Assembly: GCA_947500845.1 (NCBI GenBank)
Contig: CANMTP010000002.1
Coordinates: forward strand, 62,001 to 126,000
Length of the DNA stretch: 64,000 bases
Direction of reading: 5' to 3'
From: an uncultured Aquimarina sp.
GTDB taxonomy: Bacteria; Bacteroidota; Bacteroidia; Flavobacteriales; Flavobacteriaceae
Within the stretch, counting starts at the first letter, position 1, and every line of letters begins with the position of its first letter. The notes beneath the pieces were generated by a model. The model worked only from the letters and a program-made list of their open reading frames with translations. It made no database searches and was not told the DNA's origin. Below, piece after piece: positions 17,857 to 26,189 of the stretch. A program made the position numbers and the translations under genes.

Positions 17857-18789
17857 CTATTCTTTTACTCTCTTCCATTGATGAACACCTCCACCACCTT
17901 TATATTTTACGTTGAGTATATTTCTATCATCTTCATCTATCCATATTTGACAGTCTGAAACTCTACCATCTCTAATATTTGTGAATTTACCATCCCCGTA
18001 TTCATTTTCTCCTTTAGACTTTAAATTTTTCAGGATTACCAATCCTTCTACTTTTTGATTTTTATCTTTCCCCTGACATTGAAAGCATACATCATCCTTC
18101 TCAGAAATCCTTAGCATTTCTACTATAGAGCCAAATACTTTATCTTTCAGCATATAAATTTGGACTATATTTATGGCTACACCGGTTTCTTTATCGTAGG
18201 TTTTCCATTTTCCTAGAATCAAGTTTGGATCCAGACTGGCCAATAAATCTTCTTTTAACTCTTGACTTAAAGGGTTGGAACCTAGCCAAATCTTGAATAA
18301 GGCTTGCTTAAATTCTTTATTTGTTAAGGTTCCTAAAATCTCTTTATTCTTAAAAAAAGTGAGCTTACCTCCCTTTTCATATAAAATCTTAAAAATGTCA
18401 TATTTATTTATCTCGTTAGGAAAAAAGCCCAAAAACTGACGAATCTGATCTTCGAACATAAAACTATTTCCATCTGTAGCTCTTTCTAGGCCATTACGCA
18501 TCATTTGATCAAATTCATCCTTAGTCATAGATGAAATCATTTTCATGGTTAATGCCATTGGGCTATCTTTTGCTGCTACTTTGTTGCCGTCTTCAAGATC
18601 TTCAATATCAAAATCAAGTCCAAAATAAGCAGCTAAAGCATATGAGTTTTCATCTTCTCCTGCCCCATTAAGCATCAATTCTTTATCGCCAAAGACATCT
18701 ATATCATTAAAATGAACATCTCCAACCTTAGTCTGGGCTATTATACTACAGGCTGTAAAAAATGCTATGCAATATGTTAGTTTTTTCAT
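17857..18789 (-). CDS. secreted protein with C-terminal DUF2147 domain
   Basis: A 310-residue exported protein with a signal peptide (MKKLTYCIAFFTACSIIAQ). The C-terminal third, from about residue 190 (ILGKWKTYDKETGVAINIVQIY), matches DUF2147, a small beta-barrel domain with the usual GKW opening, a CFQCQGK segment and an ending WKRVKE. The N-terminal two thirds is unrecognised and largely helical. The function of the family is unknown. A dyad motif shared with two other exported-protein genes lies about 150 bases upstream. Confidence 0.75.
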   Translation of the reverse strand: MKKLTYCIAFFTACSIIAQTKVGDVHFNDIDVFGDKELMLNGAGEDENSYALAAYFGLDFDIEDLEDGNKVAAKDSPMALTMKMISSMTKDEFDQMMRNGLERATDGNSFMFEDQIRQFLGFFPNEINKYDIFKILYEKGGKLTFFKNKEILGTLTNKEFKQALFKIWLGSNPLSQELKEDLLASLDPNLILGKWKTYDKETGVAINIVQIYMLKDKVFGSIVEMLRISEKDDVCFQCQGKDKNQKVEGLVILKNLKSKGENEYGDGKFTNIRDGRVSDCQIWIDEDDRNILNVKYKGGGGVHQWKRVKE

Positions 18790-18940
18790 TGTACCAAGTA
18801 ATTATATTTAGGTTTAGTTCTTAACATTGATTTGGAATTAAGCAAAAAACGAACCAATTTTAGAAAAAGTACATTTACCACGAACGAATAATGTATATTT
18901 TCGATGAAATCCAATATTTTACGTTTTAATGCCTAATGAC

Positions 18941-18967
18941 CTAAATTATGGTAAAACCGTAATTTAG
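18941..18967. promoter_or_regulatory. ATGG-TAAAA-CCGTAA dyad, site 2
   Basis: CTAAATTATGGT (18941-18952) and ACCGTAATTTAG (18956-18967) are inverted copies with one mismatch around AAA. The core resembles the dyads at 7146 and 59090. It lies about 150 bases upstream of the DUF2147 gene. Confidence 0.4.
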
Positions 18968-19035
18968 TGCTCGCGAAAATACTATTTTTTTACAAAAAAA
19001 CAATTTAATCGCCTAATTTTAAGAAATATATAAAA

Positions 19036-19061
19036 CCCTGTTTAAAACATTTCAAACAGGG
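19036..19061 (-). terminator. terminator after queA
   Basis: CCCTGTTT (19036-19043) faces AAACAGGG (19054-19061), an eight-base perfect stem with a ten-base loop. It lies 30 bases beyond the queA stop; the U tract on the minus strand is short and broken. Confidence 0.6.
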
Positions 19062-19091
19062 CATATAAAATAACTAGCATTCTTACAGTAA

Positions 19092-20141
19092 TTAAATAAT
19101 TAGCATTGCATCACCATACGAATAAAACTTATATTTTTCTTTTACAGCCTCTTCATAAGCCTCTTTTATAAAATCATGTCCTGCAAATGCTGAAACCATC
19201 ATTAATAAAGTAGATTTTGGTGTATGGAAATTAGTAATCATGCAATTGGCAATACTAAAATCATAAGGTGGAAAAATGAACTTATTGGTCCATCCTCTGA
19301 ATTCGTTTAAGGTTCTTTCTGAAGAGACAGCACTTTCTAATGCTCTCATCACTGTTGTACCCACAGCACAGATTTTCTTTTTATTTTCGATCCCTGTATT
19401 AATAATATTAGTTGCGTGGGCGGTAATATAGGCCTCCTCACTATCCATTTTGTGTTTAGATAGATCTTCGACCTCTACGGGATTAAATGTTCCTAGGCCT
19501 ACATGTAATGTTATCTCTGCAAAATCAACCCCTTTAATTTCTAAACGCTTCATTAGATGCTTTGAAAAATGAAGTCCTGCAGTTGGTGCTGCCACCGCAC
19601 CTTCATTTTTAGCATAAATTGTTTGGTATCTTTCTTCATCTTCTGGCTCTGTATCCCTTTTAATATACTTAGGCAATGGAGTTTCTCCCAGATCAGTAAG
19701 TTTTTGTCTAAACTCGTCATAAGAACCGTCATAAAGAAAACGTAAAGTACGACCTCTGGAAGTTGTATTATCAATAACTTCTGCTACCAAACTTTCATCA
19801 TCTCCAAAATAAAGTTTGTTCCCGATACGTATTTTTCTTGCGGGATCAACAAGTACATCCCATAGGCGTGTTTCTGAATTTAATTCGCGTAATAAAAACA
19901 CTTCAATTCTTGCTCCGGTTTTCTCTTTGTTTCCATACAATCTTGCCGGAAAAACCTTAGTATTATTAACAACCATTACATCATTTGGTTCAAAATAATC
20001 AATAAGATCTTTAAACTGTTTATGCTCTATAGTTTGATCCTTCCTGTTAAGAACCATTAGACGAGATTCGTCTCTATTTTCTGCCGGATACTCTGCCAAT
20101 AATTCCTGCGGAAGGTTAAAATTGAAATGTGATAACTTCAT
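19092..20141 (-). CDS. queA: S-adenosylmethionine:tRNA ribosyltransferase-isomerase
   Basis: QueA transfers and isomerises the ribosyl part of SAM onto 7-aminomethyl-deazaguanine in tRNA to form epoxyqueuosine. The 349-residue product has the family hallmarks: N-terminal [17 protein letters not shown], the [13 protein letters not shown] stretch, [19 protein letters not shown], and [19 protein letters not shown] near the end. The start at 20141 fits the family exactly. It is the last gene of the leftward run that begins at rsgA, 78 bases after aroA. Confidence 0.95.
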   Translation of the reverse strand: MKLSHFNFNLPQELLAEYPAENRDESRLMVLNRKDQTIEHKQFKDLIDYFEPNDVMVVNNTKVFPARLYGNKEKTGARIEVFLLRELNSETRLWDVLVDPARKIRIGNKLYFGDDESLVAEVIDNTTSRGRTLRFLYDGSYDEFRQKLTDLGETPLPKYIKRDTEPEDEERYQTIYAKNEGAVAAPTAGLHFSKHLMKRLEIKGVDFAEITLHVGLGTFNPVEVEDLSKHKMDSEEAYITAHATNIINTGIENKKKICAVGTTVMRALESAVSSERTLNEFRGWTNKFIFPPYDFSIANCMITNFHTPKSTLLMMVSAFAGHDFIKEAYEEAVKEKYKFYSYGDAMLII

Positions 20142-20219
20142 TCTTGTCTATTTTTTTGAAGGTGCAAATATACGATCTCACTATAGGGGTTGTCAAGTAA
20201 AATAGGATATATTTATTCT

Positions 20220-21440
20220 TTATAGAATCTTAAACCCTAATTTCTTAAGGTCTAACCAAAAATCGGGGTATGATTTTGAAACCACATCAGCATTTTCGAT
20301 ATATAAAGAATTTCTAAGTGCAAGCGGAGCAAAAGCCATGGCCATTCGATGATCGTTATAGGTAGCTATAGAAACGTCTGCTTTAATCGATTTCGAGGGT
20401 TCTAAACGCAAAGTATCTTGCGTAATTGTGACACTTCCACCTAACTTTTCGATTTCTGTTTTTAATGCTTCCAGCCTGTCTGTTTCCTTTATCTTAAGCG
20501 TGTGAAGTCCTGTTAGATAACATCTTAATCCTAATCCAAAACATGTAACGGCAATAGTTTGAGCGATATCAGGAGAATTAGATAAGTCTAACCCTTCTGG
20601 TAATCTGATTTCGTTTGAAACCTTCGTTAAAGTAATGGTATTATCATCAAATGAAGTTTCTACTCCTAAATCTCTGTATATTTCTATTAATGCCGAGTCG
20701 CCCTGATAACTCTCTTTTTTATAACTTCCAATAGTTACTGAATCATTAATATTTGCTAATGCTACAATACTATAAAAGTAGGAAGCAGAACTCCAATCTG
20801 ATTCTACCCTAACTTTTTGAGAAAGATCATCATTATTTGATAAAATGGTGATTATATTATTTTCAAAGGTTCCTTTAATACCAACGTCTTTTAAAAGACT
20901 TAAGGTCATATTTATGTAAGGAATTGAGGTAACTTTTCCATTTAATGTGATTACCAAACCATTAGGTAAAGAAGCTGCGACTAACATTAAAGCTGATATA
21001 TACTGGCTGCTTACATTGGCTTTAAGCGCTACTTGATTAGATATTGGTTGTTTACCCAGAATCTTTATTGGCGGATATCCTTCTTTGCTTTCGTAACTAA
21101 TAGTACACCCTAATTGTCTCAACGCATCTACCAGTATTTTTATTGGTCTTTCCTGCATCCTCTTACTTCCGGTAAGTATTGTTTCTCTGCCCTGCTTAAC
21201 CGCAAAATACGCCGTGAGAAAACGCATTGCTGTACCTGCATGATGAATATCAATAATGACTTCATTGCTTCGCAAAGCTCTTTGCATTAATTTTGAGTCA
21301 TCGCTATTAGATACATTTTCTATTTCTATATTTGGATATAATGCTTGTAGAATCAGTAATCTATTAGTTTCACTCTTTGATCCTGTAATTTGTAAGGTAT
21401 TATTTTCTATACTTGAAATGTTTTCTAATTTCAAATTCAT
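20220..21440 (-). CDS. aroA: 3-phosphoshikimate 1-carboxyvinyltransferase (EPSP synthase)
   Basis: AroA joins phosphoenolpyruvate to shikimate-3-phosphate in the shikimate pathway. The 406-residue sequence has an N-terminal GSKSETNRLLIL (substrate-binding Lys/Ser), HHAGTAMRFLTAYFA (the usual NAGTAMR loop with the first residue changed), MQERPI, SSQYISALMLVA, and near the C terminus IKETDRLEAL and YNDHRMAMAFAPLAL with the catalytic Asp/Glu and Arg residues. It is slightly shorter than the common 425-430 residues. The upstream membrane-protein gene ends one base before it starts. With the attenuated pheA operon 3 kb away, it serves aromatic amino acid synthesis. Confidence 0.93.
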   Translation of the reverse strand: MNLKLENISSIENNTLQITGSKSETNRLLILQALYPNIEIENVSNSDDSKLMQRALRSNEVIIDIHHAGTAMRFLTAYFAVKQGRETILTGSKRMQERPIKILVDALRQLGCTISYESKEGYPPIKILGKQPISNQVALKANVSSQYISALMLVAASLPNGLVITLNGKVTSIPYINMTLSLLKDVGIKGTFENNIITILSNNDDLSQKVRVESDWSSASYFYSIVALANINDSVTIGSYKKESYQGDSALIEIYRDLGVETSFDDNTITLTKVSNEIRLPEGLDLSNSPDIAQTIAVTCFGLGLRCYLTGLHTLKIKETDRLEALKTEIEKLGGSVTITQDTLRLEPSKSIKADVSIATYNDHRMAMAFAPLALRNSLYIENADVVSKSYPDFWLDLKKLGFKIL

Positions 21441-21441
21441 A

Positions 21442-21696
21442 TTATAGATTTGATTTTCGTTTTCTTAATTCAAAATAGTATGCCATAATCATCCCATACA
21501 CTAATCCTCCTACGACTCTAGAAATAAAATACCGTACCCAGTTTCCGTTAGCGATTTTATCTTTGATAAAAGAATCTATAGCCAAGCCACTATATTGCAT
21601 TATATGCTCTATGAGGCTAAATAGTACTATAAAACCCAAACCAATAAAACTCACAGAAATCCAATATTTTTTAGAAGAAATAATTTCTTTGAACAT
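21442..21696 (-). CDS. small two-span membrane protein of unknown function
   Basis: An 84-residue protein with two predicted membrane spans (about 12-33 and 58-76; VSFIGLGFIVLFSLIEHI and VVGGLVYGMIMAYYFEL) and a basic C terminus ELRKRKSNL. No family is recognised. It is wedged between the mazG-like gene (one-base overlap) and aroA (one base apart), so it is translated as part of the rsgA-queA run. The tight coupling on both sides supports a real gene. Confidence 0.7.
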   Translation of the reverse strand: MFKEIISSKKYWISVSFIGLGFIVLFSLIEHIMQYSGLAIDSFIKDKIANGNWVRYFISRVVGGLVYGMIMAYYFELRKRKSNL

Positions 21697-22022
21697 TATT
21701 TTAGCTTTTCATTGTTATGGTGTCGATTATGATCTCGTTTCGTTTTAATATCTAACTTCTTATCAAAAGCTTCTTGAAGATTTACACCTGTTTGATTAGC
21801 CAAACATAACACGACAAACAAAACATCAGCCAATTCTTCGCCAAGATCCTTATTTTTATCACTTTCTTTTTCGCTTTGCTCGCCATAGCGACGCACAATA
21901 ATTCTGGCAACTTCTCCTACCTCTTCGGTAAGCTGTGCCATATTGGTAAGTTCATTAAAATATCGTACTCCGTGATTTTTAATCCACTCATCTACTGCTT
22001 GTTGTGCATTTTCGATATTCAT
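21696..22022 (-). CDS. MazG-like nucleotide pyrophosphohydrolase
   Basis: I start at 22022 (MNIENAQQAVDEW), one base after the dtd stop, rather than eight codons earlier inside dtd. The 108-residue product has the all-alpha NTP-PPase signature: two helices with acidic metal ligands, LTEEVGEVARII (ExxE type) and LGEELADVLFVVLCLA (ExxD). The C terminus is rich in His, Lys and Arg (DHNRHHNN). Single-domain members hydrolyse non-canonical or modified nucleoside triphosphates to monophosphates, which fits the neighbouring quality-control gene dtd. Confidence 0.85.
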   Translation of the reverse strand: MNIENAQQAVDEWIKNHGVRYFNELTNMAQLTEEVGEVARIIVRRYGEQSEKESDKNKDLGEELADVLFVVLCLANQTGVNLQEAFDKKLDIKTKRDHNRHHNNEKLK

Positions 22023-22023
22023 G

Positions 22024-22476
22024 TTATTCTTTGTTTTTTGTATCAATTGTTATCGTTACCGGTCCATCGTTTAATAATCTTATTTTCATATCGGCTCCAA
22101 AAATTCCAGTCCCAACGTTCTTTCCTAAATCCTTTTCAAATTGTTCGACAAAATACTCATATAATGGTACTGCAATATCCGGTTTGGCCGCCTTAAGATA
22201 GCTTGGCCTGTTTCCTTTCTTCGTACTTGCGTGAAGGGTAAATTGACTAACGACAATAGCTTTACCATCCACATCTAAAATACTTTTATTCATTACTCCA
22301 TTTTCATCATCAAAAATACGTAAACGGGCTATTTTACCAGACAACCAATCAACATCCTCTTGATTATCTTCACTTTCTATCCCAAGCAAAATCAATAATC
22401 CTTGATCAATACTAGAAATAACTTTTTTTTCTACAGTTACGGAAGCTTCAGAAACTCTTTGAATCACTGCTCTCAT
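22024..22476 (-). CDS. dtd: D-aminoacyl-tRNA deacylase
   Basis: Dtd frees tRNAs that were mischarged with D-amino acids or glycine. The 150-residue protein starts with the invariant MRAVIQRVSEASV and has both active-site motifs: SQFTLHAS (SQFT, near residue 77) and NDGPVTITID (the cross-subunit Gly-cisPro motif, near 136). It lies 18 bases after rsgA and one base before the mazG-like gene. Confidence 0.96.
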   Translation of the reverse strand: MRAVIQRVSEASVTVEKKVISSIDQGLLILLGIESEDNQEDVDWLSGKIARLRIFDDENGVMNKSILDVDGKAIVVSQFTLHASTKKGNRPSYLKAAKPDIAVPLYEYFVEQFEKDLGKNVGTGIFGADMKIRLLNDGPVTITIDTKNKE

Positions 22477-22494
22477 ATAAGACGTAGCGTATTA

Positions 22495-23445
22495 TTATTC
22501 CACATCATAATTATTCTTTCTATAATGCTCTTCTTCTCCTTCCAGAATTTGCAGATAACTTTTATATCTTGACCAAGCAATTTCTTCATTATCCAGAGCC
22601 TCTTTAACGGCACATTTGGGTTCGTTGATATGAAGGCAATTATTAAACTTACATTCTGATTTAAGTTTAAAAAATTCAGGAAAATAGTCCCCCAATTCTT
22701 CTTTATTTATATCTACAATTCCAAAACCTTTAATCCCTGGTGTATCAATGATCTTAGCTCCAAAACTTAAATCAAACATTTCTGCAAAAGTGGTGGTATG
22801 CTGACCTTGCTGATGCTGATCACTAATCTCTGCTGTTTTTAGAGACAAGTTAGGCTCTATCAAGTTAACTAACGTTGATTTACCCACACCGCTATGGCCC
22901 GAAAACATGCTTACTTGACCTTTCATTAATGCTTTTACTTTATCTACATTTTTACCTGTTTTGGCAGAAATTCCTATACATTCATACCCGATTTTCCTGT
23001 ATAAGGCCGCCAGGTATTTGATCTCTAAAAGTTCATCTTCATTATACGTATCAATTTTGTTAAAAAGTAATATTGTCTTAATTCTATAAGCCTCTGCAGT
23101 AACCAAAAAACGATCTATAAATGTCGTAAAAGTTGGAGGGTTATTAAGCGTAACCAATAAAAAAACTACATCAATATTCGAAGCAATGATGTGAGTTTGC
23201 TTTGAAAGCTTTACTGATTTTCTAACGATATAATTACGTCGTTCATGAATGTTTTCTATAACACCCGTTTCCTGATCGTTGTTGGTTTCAAGTTTAAAAT
23301 CTACTCGGTCACCAACTGAAACCGGGTTCGTACTTTTAATACCTACTAATCTAAACTTACCTTTGATGCGGCATTCGTATATCTTACCGTTTTCTGTTTT
23401 AACGGTATACCAACTTCCGGTAGATTTATATACTGTACCTGTCAT
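22495..23445 (-). CDS. rsgA: ribosome small subunit GTPase RsgA
   Basis: I choose the ATG at 23445 (MTGTVYKSTGSWYTV), the family's usual beginning; the frame is open 24 codons further. RsgA is a circularly permuted GTPase that matures the 30S subunit. Its parts are an N-terminal OB-fold (about 1-70), the permuted G motifs with NKID (G4) before the P-loop GHSGVGKSTL (G1), DTPGIKGFG (G3), and a C-terminal zinc finger with FKLKSECKFNNCLHINEPKCAVK (Cys/Cys/His/Cys). It heads the run rsgA-dtd-mazG-membrane protein-aroA-queA. Confidence 0.94.
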   Translation of the reverse strand: MTGTVYKSTGSWYTVKTENGKIYECRIKGKFRLVGIKSTNPVSVGDRVDFKLETNNDQETGVIENIHERRNYIVRKSVKLSKQTHIIASNIDVVFLLVTLNNPPTFTTFIDRFLVTAEAYRIKTILLFNKIDTYNEDELLEIKYLAALYRKIGYECIGISAKTGKNVDKVKALMKGQVSMFSGHSGVGKSTLVNLIEPNLSLKTAEISDQHQQGQHTTTFAEMFDLSFGAKIIDTPGIKGFGIVDINKEELGDYFPEFFKLKSECKFNNCLHINEPKCAVKEALDNEEIAWSRYKSYLQILEGEEEHYRKNNYDVE

Positions 23446-23563
23446 AATCACAAAGATGCAAATATTAATATTTTTAAAGGCTCTATTTTTTTCTTTATTC
23501 GAAAAAATTAATGGCATAACTATTGGTATATTGGATGATATTAAATATTAAATACAAATCATT

Positions 23564-24019
23564 ATGAAAAAAAATTTAGTCTTAATTGCTCTATTAGTTC
23601 TTGGCTTGAACACTACTTTTTCGCAAGAAGTGTATGAATTCCAAATCGTTACTGTTATCGAATCTATCGTTCCCAGTGGTCTGGGAAGATCAAGAATGCT
23701 TACCACCAATGATGTTCGCGATTATAAGGAATTTACATCTACTCGCACTGGTGAAGATGACAAAAGAAATAAATCAAATCGTAGTGAGATTCGAGTAAAG
23801 GGTTTCGATGAAACTAAACTTTTAAACTTCTTCAATCTTGGTGGAATTCGTTTTCAAAACATTGCAGCAAATGATGCTTTAGTCACTTCAAAAATTAATG
23901 AAATGTCTACTCAAGGATGGGAACTAGCTTTTATTAATAGTGGTGTTGAAAGTTTTGGTGGAAAAGGCGATGGTAATGGAATCTACGTAACCCGTTATAC
24001 TTTCAAAAGAAAAAAATAA
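23564..24019 (+). CDS. secreted protein of unknown function
   Basis: A 151-residue exported protein with a signal peptide (MKKNLVLIALLVLGLNTTFSQ). The mature part is mostly beta/alpha, with a conserved-looking C-terminal block INEMSTQGWELAFINSG then YVTRYTFKRKK, which resembles the small DUF4177-like domains in which a GWEL motif precedes a final strand of Phe/Arg/Lys. No function can be named. It stands alone between divergent rsgA and a long palindromic repeat that can also serve as its terminator. Confidence 0.65.
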   Translation: MKKNLVLIALLVLGLNTTFSQEVYEFQIVTVIESIVPSGLGRSRMLTTNDVRDYKEFTSTRTGEDDKRNKSNRSEIRVKGFDETKLLNFFNLGGIRFQNIAANDALVTSKINEMSTQGWELAFINSGVESFGGKGDGNGIYVTRYTFKRKK

Positions 24020-24028
24020 ATTACCATT

Positions 24029-24150
24029 AGGTCTAAAAAGACTCGAAAAACGTCATTACGCAAAATTTTAATTTTGAAGTAATCTGTTTTTCAGTAACTT
24101 AAATTTGACAGATTCCTTGGCTATGCTCGGAATGACGCCTTTTTAGACCT
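24029..24150. repeat. family A palindromic repeat, copy 1 (also terminator)
   Basis: Outer arms AGGTCTAAAAAG (24029-24040) and CTTTTTAGACCT (24139-24150) are perfect inverted copies. Inside, CGTCATTACG...GGAATGACG forms a second dyad. A T run follows on the plus strand, so the element can end transcription of the gene at 23564. Related copies lie at 35562-35687 and 44082-44180. Confidence 0.75.
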
Positions 24151-24158
24151 TTTTTTTA

Positions 24159-25241
24159 TTACCCTCTGGCAACTTTTTTCTGATGATTAATAGATTCCTG
24201 GTGAATTGCTTTATAAATTCTTAACATAAATTCTTCACTTAGTCCTTTTTCTTCACCTTCAAGAATCATTTTACCCAAAATCTCATTCCAACGTTTTGAT
24301 TGAAGAATAGCGACATTTTGTTTAGCTTTCACTTTACCAATTTCGTCAGATATTTTCATTCTTCTTGATAAGATTTCCAATAATTGATTATCTGCTATAT
24401 CGATTTTAGCCCGAAGTTCACTAAGTGCTTTTTGATACGCTTCATCATCACCGATTTCTTTTCTTATTCTTAAATCTTTCATGTACTGAATTAATGTTTC
24501 TGGCGTAATCTGCTGTTTTGCATCGCTCCATGCGTTATCGGGATCATAGTGCGTCTCTACAATCAATCCATCAAAATTAAGATCTAAGGCTGTTTGGGAA
24601 AGATCAAAAATTAAATCCCTATTCCCAGCTATATGGGATGGATCTAAAATCAATGGGAGATCTGGGAAGCGATTTTGTAAATCAATAGGAATTTGCCATT
24701 CTGGAATATTACGATATTTTGTTTTTTCGTAGGTTGAAAACCCTCTGTGAATAACCCCTAGATTTTTTACATCTGCCGTATAAAAACGTTCTACAGCTCC
24801 TAACCACAAAGACAAGTCTGGGTTTATAGGATTTTTAATCAGAACCGGATTATCAATCCCTTGACAAGCATCTGCTATATCCTGAACGATAAATGGAGAC
24901 ACGGTACTTCTAGCACCAACCCATAATACGTCTATATCATGCTTTAAAGCCAACTCTACATGATGTGGATTAGCCACCTCGGTAGCAATCTTAAGACCCG
25001 TTTCTTCTTTTGCCCTCTGAAGCCATTTTAACCCCAGAGCACCAACTCCTTCAAAATTCCCGGGCCTGGTTCTTGGTTTCCAGATACCGGCTCTTAATAC
25101 AGTAGCATCAGAATCCTTAAGCTGATGTGCAATTTTTAGTACTTGTTCTTCGGTCTCTGCACTACATGGTCCGCCAATCACTAGTGGATGATCTAAATTA
25201 TAAGCATCTAACCAGTTTCTAAGTTCTTTTTTATTTTCCAT
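24159..25241 (-). CDS. bifunctional DAHP synthase / chorismate mutase
   Basis: A 360-residue fusion. Residues 1-265 are a type I-beta (KDO8P-synthase-like) 3-deoxy-7-phosphoheptulonate synthase: VIGGPCSAETEEQ, VLRAGIWKPRTRPGNFEG, VLIKNPINPDL and LILDPSHIAGN. Residues about 270-355 are an AroQ-type chorismate mutase helix bundle (LRAKIDIADNQLLEILSRRM, IGKVKAKQN, SKRWNEIL). It thus makes the first shikimate-pathway intermediate and also converts chorismate to prephenate for pheA and tyrA. It is the last gene of the attenuated pheA operon, which would let phenylalanine supply set the entry flux. Confidence 0.93.
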   Translation of the reverse strand: MENKKELRNWLDAYNLDHPLVIGGPCSAETEEQVLKIAHQLKDSDATVLRAGIWKPRTRPGNFEGVGALGLKWLQRAKEETGLKIATEVANPHHVELALKHDIDVLWVGARSTVSPFIVQDIADACQGIDNPVLIKNPINPDLSLWLGAVERFYTADVKNLGVIHRGFSTYEKTKYRNIPEWQIPIDLQNRFPDLPLILDPSHIAGNRDLIFDLSQTALDLNFDGLIVETHYDPDNAWSDAKQQITPETLIQYMKDLRIRKEIGDDEAYQKALSELRAKIDIADNQLLEILSRRMKISDEIGKVKAKQNVAILQSKRWNEILGKMILEGEEKGLSEEFMLRIYKAIHQESINHQKKVARG

Positions 25242-25298
25242 TTCTATCTTTTATTCTTTAAATTAAGTTTTTTTGTGTAAGGCTAACTATTTTATTAG

Positions 25299-25318
25299 AT
25301 TCCAGCCTACGCCGGAAT
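25299..25318. repeat. short inverted repeat (ATTCCAGC type)
   Basis: ATTCCAGC-CTAC-GCCGGAAT with one mismatch in the stem, in the 151-base gap between the DAHP synthase gene and tyrA. It belongs to the same family of short hairpins as 57117-57164. Confidence 0.5.
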
Positions 25319-25340
25319 GATACCTAATTCATTTTTTAAT

Positions 25341-26189
25341 TCAGCTTATTCCTTTTAAAATTGATTTAATGTGGTTTGTGTTTTCCATCTCTTTATAAAT
25401 TTCATCAAAATCATCTTTCTCCATTAATTCTTTAAACTGAGTGAGATTTGTAATATACTCTTGTAGCGTTTCGATTACATTCTTTTTATTCTGTTTAAAA
25501 ATTGGTGCCCACATAGCAGGAGAACTTTTTGCTAATCTTACTGTTGATGCGAAACCACTTCCTGCCATGTCAAAAATATCACGTTCGTTCTTTTCCTTTT
25601 CGATTACCGTCTTGCCTAACATAAATGAGCTAATATGAGATAAATGAGAAACATAGGCGATATGTTTATCATGCGAAACAGGATCCATATAACGAATCCG
25701 CATTCCTAATCTCGAAAAAATCTCCATTCCTTTTTCCTGTAATTTGAAGGCCGTTTTTTCTACCTCGCAAACAATATTGGTTTTCCCTCTGTATAAATTA
25801 GCAACAGCTGCTTCAGGCCCAGAAAATTCAGTACCCGCAATAGGATGTGCAGCCAAATAATTTCTTCTTTTATGGTGATTTGACACTACTTCACATAACT
25901 TTTGTTTGGTAGATCCAACATCAAAAACCAAACAGTCATCAGACACTACATCTAAAACCTCAGAAATTATATTTACTGTAGCATCTACGGGTATCGCTAT
26001 GATTACAATAGTCGCATCTTTAATATCTTTTAAAGACGCTTTGTTATCTATAACCCCTAGCGCTAAAGCTTTATTAAGATTTTCTTCATTTTGATCGACG
26101 CCATAAATTAAGGCTTCGTTAAAAGCTGCTTTAATGTCTATGGCAAACGAGCCACCTATTAGTCCTGTTCCTATTATGAATACATTCAT
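25341..26189 (-). CDS. tyrA: prephenate dehydrogenase
   Basis: TyrA oxidatively decarboxylates prephenate to 4-hydroxyphenylpyruvate for tyrosine. I start at 26189 (MNVFIIGTGLIGGSF), which overlaps the aminotransferase stop by four bases (ATGA); the frame is open 18 codons further. The NAD-binding GTGLIGGS lies at residues 7-14, and DVGSTKQKLCEVV, HPIAGTEFSGPEAA and YVSHLSHISSFML carry the substrate-binding and catalytic His residues. At 282 residues it is the single-domain form with no mutase or ACT domain; the mutase is supplied by the next gene. Confidence 0.93.
   Translation of the reverse strand: MNVFIIGTGLIGGSFAIDIKAAFNEALIYGVDQNEENLNKALALGVIDNKASLKDIKDATIVIIAIPVDATVNIISEVLDVVSDDCLVFDVGSTKQKLCEVVSNHHKRRNYLAAHPIAGTEFSGPEAAVANLYRGKTNIVCEVEKTAFKLQEKGMEIFSRLGMRIRYMDPVSHDKHIAYVSHLSHISSFMLGKTVIEKEKNERDIFDMAGSGFASTVRLAKSSPAMWAPIFKQNKKNVIETLQEYITNLTQFKELMEKDDFDEIYKEMENTNHIKSILKGIS

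Larger units (their letters stand above)
18790..19091. other. intergenic region with dyad site 2 and queA terminator
   Basis: Between the start of the DUF2147 gene and the end of queA. It holds a 27-base dyad at 18941-18967 and a terminator hairpin at 19036-19061. I find no reading frame of interest and no exact promoter consensus. Confidence 0.6.
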
